43,896 nt of DNA, from positions 64,001 to 107,896 of IMG/VR virus record IMGVR_UViG_3300033149_001657; one strand, given 5' to 3'. Made by a program: the position numbers and the translations under genes. Positions 38,805-43,896 of this stretch are shown in pieces. The first letter of the stretch is position 1, and every line of letters starts with the position of its first letter. The notes beneath the pieces were generated by a model that did no database searches, was not told where the DNA came from, and worked only from the letters and a program-made list of their open reading frames with translations. The DNA comes from a virus.

Positions 38805-39016
38805 GAGAACCACCTTTCCCTTATCCAGATCTTAAAATCATTGAAGTAATATTTTAACTTCTGGAACAGAGAGAGATGTTTCTTTACTATGACAATTCTA
38901 GTAGGAAACACTGGTCTGTCTCCACTCCATTCTGGAACTAGAGATACATCTTCTTTTGTCTCGTAGTGTGTAGACATGAAGAGACAGTACTCTTTATCTT
39001 CAACTAAGCTTCTCAT
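38801..39016 (-). CDS. Unknown 71-residue basic protein
   Basis: Two strands (EYCLFMSTHYE, PTRIVIVKKH) then a basic aromatic helix (FQKLKYYFNDFKIWIRERWFS). ATG 39016 has AGGTGAG five bases upstream; a GTG nine bases earlier overlaps that site. Lies between DHH nuclease and RNase HI genes with tight spacing. No family recognised; may be an accessory to either. Confidence 0.62.
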   Translation of the reverse strand: MRSLVEDKEYCLFMSTHYETKEDVSLVPEWSGDRPVFPTRIVIVKKHLSLFQKLKYYFNDFKIWIRERWFS

Positions 39017-39026
39017 GATTCTCACC

Positions 39027-40019
39027 TTAGAACGGTGTTCTAGCTATTTCTCTCAAGTCATTCATAAAAGTTTCCAGTGGTTGATCCTCTTCACTCAATA
39101 GAGAGACTCCACCGAATCCAGCATGACCGCCAGCTATATATCCTTTCTCAGATAGTCTATCAGTAATGTATTTAGTCAATATTCCTCTAATGGAGATAGA
39201 TCTTGTCTTTTTATTAATAACTACAAACGTCATATACGATTCTGAGTTTGAAAGTTCAGTAGCTACTCTTCCAGATATAGAATAGTCAGATTCTATGACA
39301 ACAATGGATATATGCTTTATTTGTTCAATAATTGGATTGGAACTGAATATTCTCTTTATTTCTCCACTAAGCTTTTCACTTGCTCGTTTAGCTACTGGAT
39401 TGTTAATTATCTCTCTTACACTCTTGGCTGATCTAAGGAGCTTGTAAGCTCCCATAACATCTCCCATTCTACACATACTGTTTATTGGTCCAGAAATAAT
39501 AGAAAACAATGGATATGGATATGTTCTAATTTTCCTATACTGATCTCTATATATTTTACCTTGCATTTCCCAGAGAAACGGACTTCTCATCCACACATCA
39601 CTAGGAATAACTTCTGGTTGTCCATCTCCACAAGCTGAGAGACACACTAGCCATATCTTATTGTCTGGGATTAGATCTTTAAACAGCTTGTATAGAATCA
39701 CGCCTGTAGGTTCTATTCCCAATACAAGTCTATATTCTGGATTCTCTGGATGATCTGGATGATGATCAATGATTATTCCATCGTATGCTCCTAGTGGAGA
39801 ACCTAGATCAACAGCTAAATCAGAGTCAATATAATCACCAAATATCTCTGGACTGTAAGGATAGTTACTATCCTCTCTTACCTTGAAAATACTAGCTATG
39901 ATACAAGCTGAAGCTAGTCCATCTGCATCTCCATGAAATGCTAGTCGTAGTGGCTCCATAGAACGTATCTCTTCAACCAATCTGTTTCTATCTATATTAT
40001 AGAACTTTATTTCTCTCAT
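39027..40019 (-). CDS. DHH-family (RecJ/GAN-like) phosphoesterase
   Basis: 330 residues. HGDADGLASA (Asp31, Asp33), LAVDLGS, the name-giving DHHPDHP (85-91) and, in the C-terminal DHHA1 domain, GGHAGFGG (about 297-304). Archaeal members of this family (RecJ, GAN) are single-strand exonucleases or nanoRNases linked to replisomes. Association with radA, RNase HI and polymerase genes fits DNA end resection or nucleotide recycling. Contains an exact palindrome extended to 17 bp (39858-39874). Confidence 0.92.
   Translation of the reverse strand: MREIKFYNIDRNRLVEEIRSMEPLRLAFHGDADGLASACIIASIFKVREDSNYPYSPEIFGDYIDSDLAVDLGSPLGAYDGIIIDHHPDHPENPEYRLVLGIEPTGVILYKLFKDLIPDNKIWLVCLSACGDGQPEVIPSDVWMRSPFLWEMQGKIYRDQYRKIRTYPYPLFSIISGPINSMCRMGDVMGAYKLLRSAKSVREIINNPVAKRASEKLSGEIKRIFSSNPIIEQIKHISIVVIESDYSISGRVATELSNSESYMTFVVINKKTRSISIRGILTKYITDRLSEKGYIAGGHAGFGGVSLLSEEDQPLETFMNDLREIARTPF
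39858..39874. repeat. GATAGTWACTATC palindrome, exact copy 6
   Basis: Exact copy (39860-39872) extended to a perfect 17-bp palindrome, AGGATAGTTACTATCCT, inside the DHH nuclease gene, coding Asp-Ser-Asn-Tyr. Confidence 0.75.
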
Positions 40020-40048
40020 TTGATATTACTCCACAGATAAGTATTTTA

Positions 40049-40351
40049 TTATAACAATTCACTTAGATGTTTCTTTATTGTATCCTGTATTCTCATCTTA
40101 GATAAGCTTAAGTAATCATCAATTAAATCTTCGTATTCTCTGTTAAGTGTAGACTTCATGATCTCAAGCACTACACCCAGAGATTTTCTTTCTTTTGGTT
40201 CGTAAACAAAATAACCAAAGAACTGAAACCTATCATCTTTCTCCCTTATTGAGGACTCCATACTAACAAAGAACTCATATTCATCTAGGATTTCATTCCA
40301 TAATTTCCCTACTTTTTCTTTTACTTCTGACAATGGTATTTCTTCACTCAT
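40049..40351 (-). CDS. Unknown 100-residue protein
   Basis: Helix (LSEVKEKVGKLWNEILDEYEF), a beta hairpin (RFQFFGYFVYEPKERKSLGVVLEI) and two further helices. GGAGG lies nine bases before the ATG. Like its upstream neighbour it pairs helices with a central beta region, but I see no convincing similarity. No family recognised. Confidence 0.6.
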   Translation of the reverse strand: MSEEIPLSEVKEKVGKLWNEILDEYEFFVSMESSIREKDDRFQFFGYFVYEPKERKSLGVVLEIMKSTLNREYEDLIDDYLSLSKMRIQDTIKKHLSELL

Positions 40352-40371
40352 TTCAAATTGCCTCCTAGTGT

Positions 40372-40737
40372 TTATACTAATCCAGCTGGTCTCCTATTTA
40401 TAATTTTCTGATATCTCTCTATATCTTCCTTTAGATTACCAAGTATCTGCTCAGCTAACTTTCTGTAAAATGAAGAAGCTTTCTCTGGTGTCATAAAAGA
40501 GTCCTCTACTGATTTTTTCGTAATTGAGAAAAATATCCTTAGAGTCTTGTTTGACATAACTTCGGATCTTATTTGATAGAAAGAATCAATAAGATATTCA
40601 TTGTTGTTTTTGTCCGAATAAACAACATATGCATCATTTAGAAACTCATACTTTTCTACCATTTCATCAGCTACCTCTTTGACAGCATCAGCTATCTTGT
40701 CCATCTTACTTTTCCACAGTTTAAATCTAAGTTTCAT
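40372..40737 (-). CDS. Unknown 121-residue protein
   Basis: N-terminal amphipathic helix (KMDKIADAVKEVADEMVEKYEFL), a central strand region with NNNEYLIDSF and LRIFFSI, and a C-terminal helix ending in RRPAGLV. GAGGTG precedes the ATG. Between the DHH nuclease and a Vsr-like nuclease. No family recognised. Confidence 0.6.
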   Translation of the reverse strand: MKLRFKLWKSKMDKIADAVKEVADEMVEKYEFLNDAYVVYSDKNNNEYLIDSFYQIRSEVMSNKTLRIFFSITKKSVEDSFMTPEKASSFYRKLAEQILGNLKEDIERYQKIINRRPAGLV

Positions 40738-40739
40738 AT

Positions 40740-40886
40740 CTACACCTCAGAAGCTCCGATAGCAACTATCTTTGCTGATGGTAGATTATGACAAATTGTC
40801 CATGATAGAGTTTTCACAGCTTCTGGAGCTGACTTAGAATCTATATCCATCTGAATAGTCACTTCTGCTCTATATCTTTTTAACAT
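40740..40886 (-). CDS. 48-residue hidden protein
   Basis: GAGGTGATAAACA precedes an ATG within the last codons of the Vsr-like nuclease gene (17-base overlap). The product KRYRAEVTIQMDIDSKSAPEAVKTLSW...AKIVAIGASEV has a strand-helix-strand pattern, like half of a ferredoxin-like fold. It contains a 12/13 copy of the palindrome. The good ribosome binding site and the perfect fit between neighbours argue it is real; function unknown. Confidence 0.6.
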   Translation of the reverse strand: MLKRYRAEVTIQMDIDSKSAPEAVKTLSWTICHNLPSAKIVAIGASEV

Positions 40887-41493
40887 TGTTTATCACCTCA
40901 TTTATTATTCTTTCCCATTCATTCTTGTTCTTATCTGTAAGCTCGTAGACAGTGATTCCCATATCTGACAAAATCTTGTATTTAATGCTATCGCTAAGTT
41001 CTCTGTTCCACATGCAATGCCAAATACTTGGAGAGTACTCTAATACTGCTCCATAGTCTTGAAGATAGAAATCCACCCAGTAGTATCTTTTACGATTTCC
41101 TATCTTTATCATTATCCTATAGTTATGATGAAAATCCTTTCCTTCTTTTAGACCTTTAGTAACTAACATTTTTCGTATCTTGTCTTCACCTGGAGTGTAG
41201 TAGTTAGGATCTCTATTTGGTTTGGAAGCTACTTCAGAACAGAACTTTCTAAAGTTAAAGCTAACTTTGATACTGGTCTTGAATACTCCATGTTCCATAC
41301 AGTTCATATAAGCATATCCATTCTCATGTTTAAATGGAGCATAGTACATTCCACATTTCGGACATGGATACATCATTGGTCTAAGTTTGTTATCTACTAG
41401 TTCAAACAAGCCATCTCTCTCACATAGATAAATAGTCTTGTGTTTAAGATTAGCTTCATCAGAGAATTCATTATTACATATTGGACATTTCAA
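40870..41493 (-). CDS. Zinc-ribbon Vsr/DUF559-like nuclease
   Basis: 207 residues. Three cysteine knuckles at the N terminus (CPIC, YPCPKCG, MNCMEHG; 3-68), then from about 98 a very-short-patch-repair-like endonuclease: TPGEDKIRKMLVTKGL (Glu103), YYWVDFYLQDYGAVLEYSPSIWH (Asp141, Glu152, His159), SDSIKYKILSDMGITVYELT. This is the PD-(D/E)XK fold of Vsr and DUF559 proteins, often found in mobile or homing-type nucleases. TTG start. It may be a stand-alone homing or defence endonuclease. Confidence 0.72.
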   Translation of the reverse strand: MKCPICNNEFSDEANLKHKTIYLCERDGLFELVDNKLRPMMYPCPKCGMYYAPFKHENGYAYMNCMEHGVFKTSIKVSFNFRKFCSEVASKPNRDPNYYTPGEDKIRKMLVTKGLKEGKDFHHNYRIMIKIGNRKRYYWVDFYLQDYGAVLEYSPSIWHCMWNRELSDSIKYKILSDMGITVYELTDKNKNEWERIINEVINNVKKI

Positions 41494-41494
41494 T

Positions 41495-42406
41495 TTACAT
41501 ACTCTCCAAATCCTTGATTAGAATACTAATTCCTTCTTCTAAAGTAGTTCTAGATTTAAATCCAAGTATTTTCTCAGCTTTAGTAGTATCTGCAAGAGTA
41601 TGATAGACATAGTTTTTGATGGGGTTAAGAACGTATTTGGGTTTGATGTCTGTTCCAAGTTTCTTGTTGATGATGTCTACGAGCTGGTTTAGACTGTAGG
41701 CTTTTCCAGTTCCAACATTGAAGATTTCGCAAACATTACTGCGAGTTAGCATAAACCGCATGGATTTGAGGATGGCTAATACTACGTCTTCTACATATGT
41801 AAAGTCTCGTGTCTGTGTGCCGTCTCCGTAGATTTCTGGTGGTTCTCCCTTCATCATTTTCCAGATGAATTGTGAAACCAAGTTTGCATATCTTCCTTTA
41901 TGGCGTTCTCTCTCTCCGTATATTGAGAAGAATCTTAGTCCTATGGATGATAGACCGTAGAGTTTGTTGTAGAGCTGTGCTAGTCTTTCCATGTAGTATC
42001 TTGCTTCTGTGTAGAAGTCTGTTACGTGGATAGGCATGTCTTCTCTGTATGGAACTGGATTTCCATTGTATAGTGATGAAGTTGATGCGTAGACTAGGAG
42101 AGCATTGTTTTTTCTGCAATATTCCAGAATGGACTGGAAGGTTTTTAGAGCTGTTGATACTAGATATGGATTAGCCTTATACATTGGAGATGAAGACGGT
42201 ATCCCAAGATGGAAGATTACATCATATTTTTCTTCGGTAAGCATTATGTTTTCAAAGTCTATCAAACGGAATGTTACTCCCTCTGGAATGTTGTCTCTTG
42301 TTCCTAGAGATAGATCATCTAAAACTGTTACTTCATACTGGTCTTTTATTGCATGAACTAGATGACTTCCTATGAACCCACATCCACCAGTTACTAAAGC
42401 TTTCAA
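41495..42406 (-). CDS. NAD-dependent sugar epimerase (3), GalE-like
   Basis: Extended SDR of 303 residues: GGCGFIG (7-13), HLGIPSS, ASTSSLYNG, IYGDGTQTRDFTYVEDV and FNVGTG are all typical of UDP-glucose epimerase-like enzymes. The catalytic Tyr-x3-Lys is Tyr132-Thr-Glu-Ala-Arg136, so the lysine is arginine. TTG start. It stands 19 kb from the glycan cassette and uses more C-ending codons (ATC, AAC, GAC) than its neighbours, which favour ATA, AAT and GAT; recent gain is possible. Confidence 0.88.
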   Translation of the reverse strand: MKALVTGGCGFIGSHLVHAIKDQYEVTVLDDLSLGTRDNIPEGVTFRLIDFENIMLTEEKYDVIFHLGIPSSSPMYKANPYLVSTALKTFQSILEYCRKNNALLVYASTSSLYNGNPVPYREDMPIHVTDFYTEARYYMERLAQLYNKLYGLSSIGLRFFSIYGERERHKGRYANLVSQFIWKMMKGEPPEIYGDGTQTRDFTYVEDVVLAILKSMRFMLTRSNVCEIFNVGTGKAYSLNQLVDIINKKLGTDIKPKYVLNPIKNYVYHTLADTTKAEKILGFKSRTTLEEGISILIKDLESM

Positions 42407-42407
42407 T

Positions 42408-42587
42408 TTACATCACTTTTCCTTTTTCTTCATATCTCCATTCCAAATTAGATTTAGCTATTTGTTTCCAACATTTATAGCATATAGGATGAATAGAACC
42501 ATTGTAGTAAATATAGACAGCTATATCTGTATTCTTACATTTCTTTCTAGAAAAGGGATTGGAACAATGTTTAGTATTGTTCTTCAT
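42408..42587 (-). CDS. 59-residue zinc-finger protein
   Basis: Hidden small gene; the ATG overlaps the stop of the upstream gene (ATGA). KHCSNPFSRKKCKN, a strand pair (IAVYIYYNGSIHP) and ICYKCWKQIAKSNLEW give four cysteines in a treble-clef-like order. Very basic. It ends two bases before the TTG of the epimerase gene. Unknown function. Confidence 0.66.
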   Translation of the reverse strand: MKNNTKHCSNPFSRKKCKNTDIAVYIYYNGSIHPICYKCWKQIAKSNLEWRYEEKGKVM

Positions 42588-43090
42588 TCGATACGACCTG
42601 TACCATGTTTCTTTACTAGCTCTTCAATCTTGTCTTTGTTGAGAGAAAGTATCCATTTCCAATGGTTAAACACTGCTGGATGAATATCAGAAGATTCTTC
42701 CATCCTCTCTTTAACAAGATTTTGAAGTTCTGATAGATTATCTCTTATAAGCTCAAGATAACATGGAAAATGCTCACTGTCACAATACTGTGGATAGATA
42801 AGATTCTTATAATCGACTATTCTAAATCCATGATTCATATTTCTAGTTCTCCTGAGAATATCTAGATCAGCACAGCTAGCTTGAAAACCAGTGACTCCCA
42901 ACTTGTGAACAATATATCTGAATGTAGCTACTGAAGCTATAGACATAGCATAGACACAAGTACCATAAGTATGTGATCTATCTACTAGTTGTCTGATAAT
43001 ATCAAGTAACTGATCTTCAGTTTCTATAAATGGCACTTCATACTCTCTCAATTCACGTTCACTCATATTAGATAGAGATTTCTTTTTCAA
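42584..43090 (-). CDS. Conserved phage protein of unknown function
   Basis: 168 residues. The block TYGTCVYAMSIASVATF followed by KLGVTGFQASCADLDILRR, TRNMNHGFRIVDY and YPQYCDSEHFP matches, as I recall, a conserved protein seen in many bacteriophages, with the same GFQASCADLD core. No catalytic role is known to me. TTG start with GGAGGTGA upstream. Its presence in an archaeal virus suggests an old or exchanged phage gene. Confidence 0.75.
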   Translation of the reverse strand: MKKKSLSNMSERELREYEVPFIETEDQLLDIIRQLVDRSHTYGTCVYAMSIASVATFRYIVHKLGVTGFQASCADLDILRRTRNMNHGFRIVDYKNLIYPQYCDSEHFPCYLELIRDNLSELQNLVKERMEESSDIHPAVFNHWKWILSLNKDKIEELVKKHGTGRIE

Positions 43091-43220
43091 GTTATATCAC
43101 CTCCATTTAAATACCTTAGCTTAGCCTAACAAACTTCAACCCTATCAGAGCAAATTCTGACCAATCGGATCACACTCTACCTTACCCAATCAAAGATCAT
43201 CAAATCATATCCCATTTTTA
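43091..43220 (-). other. Intergenic leader, GAT-rich on minus strand
   Basis: 130 bases without a convincing gene. The minus strand carries GAT-rich DNA (GGGATATGATTTGATGATC) near 43190-43210 and a TATTTAAAT box (43105-43113) close to GGAGGTGA. Only very short frames. A similar GAT-rich stretch precedes the next gene upstream. Confidence 0.4.
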
Positions 43221-43784
43221 CTAGATGAATTCAACTTCAAATAATCCGAACTCTGGTCTCCTATCACCGATACCAACATATCGTCCAGCATACTTTAGAA
43301 TGTCCTTGAGTACAGATAGTGGTAGTGCTGTCTTATCAAGAGTAATAAGATCAAACTCAGCTTTCCATCCTTTGACAAACTTAGGTCTAGTTCTTAGAAC
43401 TCTAGCTCTCTGTACTCTTTCCCATCTTCTATCAAGAACATACTCCTGTGGTTCTATAAGAATCTCCTCTGGATCTACTAATACAAATCCTTTAACAAAG
43501 TCTTTGTATGTTTTCTTACCCTTTCCTCCAATTCTGAAATTACTAGCTGCTTTTATCATTGCACTCTTGATATGTACAGACGGAATGTAGAGCCCATTAT
43601 CATTCTTGTACACATAGATCTCAGCTTCTCTGGTAAATGATTCTTCGTTTGAAGGATCTTTGGAAAGAATCTTGCTTATTTGACTTAGTTCTTTAATGAG
43701 TTCTGGTTCTACAGGCATCCTGTGTTGTAAATAGTCTCTTATACCTACTACTTTGCATCTTATTTTATCTATCAAAGAAGACAT
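43221..43784 (-). CDS. Unknown protein with glycine-rich C-terminal loop
   Basis: 187 residues. YIPSVHIKSAMIKAASNFRIGGKGKKTYKDFVKG lies mid-protein, followed by a beta-rich part and a distinctive ending, LKYAGRYVGIGDRRPEFGLFEVEFI. The G-x-G-D-x-R-P-x-FG loop and the 'H-I-x-x-A-M-I-K-A-A' helix remind me of RAMP/Cas7-like folds and of a phage family, but I cannot place it firmly. GGAGGTGA lies 12 bases before the ATG. No CRISPR array is nearby, so a defence function is not implied. Confidence 0.6.
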   Translation of the reverse strand: MSSLIDKIRCKVVGIRDYLQHRMPVEPELIKELSQISKILSKDPSNEESFTREAEIYVYKNDNGLYIPSVHIKSAMIKAASNFRIGGKGKKTYKDFVKGFVLVDPEEILIEPQEYVLDRRWERVQRARVLRTRPKFVKGWKAEFDLITLDKTALPLSVLKDILKYAGRYVGIGDRRPEFGLFEVEFI

Positions 43785-43896
43785 ATTCCATATTCACCTC
43801 CTAATCTTATCATATCAAAACAGATATGACCATAATCAAATCTCATCATATCAGAATCCATATTAGACATCTTATCCGAGCTTATGTCTTAAGAAG
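43785..43896. other. Window edge with TCATATC repeats
   Basis: TCATATC (43810-43816) and GATATGA (43823-43829) form a perfect 7-bp inverted repeat with a 6-base spacer, and another TCATATC lies at 43846-43852. The minus strand also has an open frame of 32 codons (ATG near 43872) without a clear ribosome binding site. Likely leader or operator DNA of the 43221-43784 gene. Confidence 0.35.

Noticed and set aside
617-40770. Explaining GATAGTWACTATC as preferred codons for Ile-Val-Thr-Ile
   Set aside because: Copies occur in different phases (IVTI, DSNY, DSYY), across a stop/start junction and in intergenic DNA.
43221-43784. CRISPR-associated (Cas7/RAMP) protein
   Set aside because: Only a glycine-rich ending is similar; no repeats or other cas genes are present, and similar phage proteins seem to exist.
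1-43896. Integrase, att sites, tRNA or rRNA genes
   Set aside because: None found in any gap; gaps are short and were read on both strands.

Overview
The window looks like part of the genome of a tailed, head-tail virus (Caudoviricetes type) that infects an anaerobic archaeon. Virus evidence: two HK97-type major capsid proteins, a prohead protease-scaffold, a portal and a connector/neck gene set. Archaeal evidence: a family B DNA polymerase ending in a PCNA-binding PIP box, RadA, an XPF/ERCC4-HhH nuclease, a DHH nuclease, TATA-like promoters just upstream of genes, and GGAGGTGA ribosome binding sites. The oxygen-sensitive class III ribonucleotide reductase points to an anaerobic host. The DNA is AT-rich, genes are tightly packed with many ATGA overlaps, and almost everything is on the minus strand. 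No large terminase, tape measure, tail tube, integrase, att site, tRNA or CRISPR array is visible, so this is a fragment of a larger genome.

Layout. 0-9 kb (minus): a putative LigD-like repair pair (ATP-dependent ligase fusion plus phosphoesterase-like protein), an unknown small protein, protease-scaffold with a nested internal start, two paralogous coiled-coil proteins, and capsid protein 1. 9-9.47 kb: a regulatory intergenic region with TACGTA palindromes and a hairpin/oligo-T element. 9.47-13 kb (plus): capsid protein 2, then adaptor, head-closure, tail-completion and tail-terminator-like genes. 13-21.9 kb (minus): a glycan cassette with two NAD-dependent epimerases, a GT2-phosphatase fusion, a UbiA/DPPR-synthase-like prenyltransferase, a GT2, a GT4, a GT-radical SAM fusion and a second GT4. 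22-24 kb: a PD-(D/E)XK nuclease and an HTH-metallophosphoesterase. 24.2-29.6 kb: nrdD, portal, a small membrane protein, a trypsin-like protease and a PHP-domain protein that appears to start with ATT. 29.6-41.5 kb: replication and recombination (PolB, ParB-like, OB-fold protein, XPF-like nuclease, RadA, SWIM, RNase HI, DHH nuclease) among many zinc-ribbon mini-proteins. 41.5-43.8 kb: a third epimerase, another zinc protein, and two conserved phage-type unknowns.

How it may work together. The virus brings its own polymerase, recombinase, nucleases and dNTP supply but uses host PCNA, and host NrdG unless that lies outside the window. The glycan cassette could build a polyprenyl-linked (pentose?) glycan for virions or the host surface. 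The most unexpected signal is a 13-bp palindrome, GATAGTWACTATC, present six times exactly and more than a dozen times approximately, in all coding phases and between genes. It is a candidate recognition sequence for the encoded ParB-like protein or another viral DNA-binding protein. Four genes too short or too oddly started to be obvious (24085-24249, 35655-35810, 40740-40886, 42408-42587) and a PHP gene with an ATT start were recovered by reading the DNA directly.
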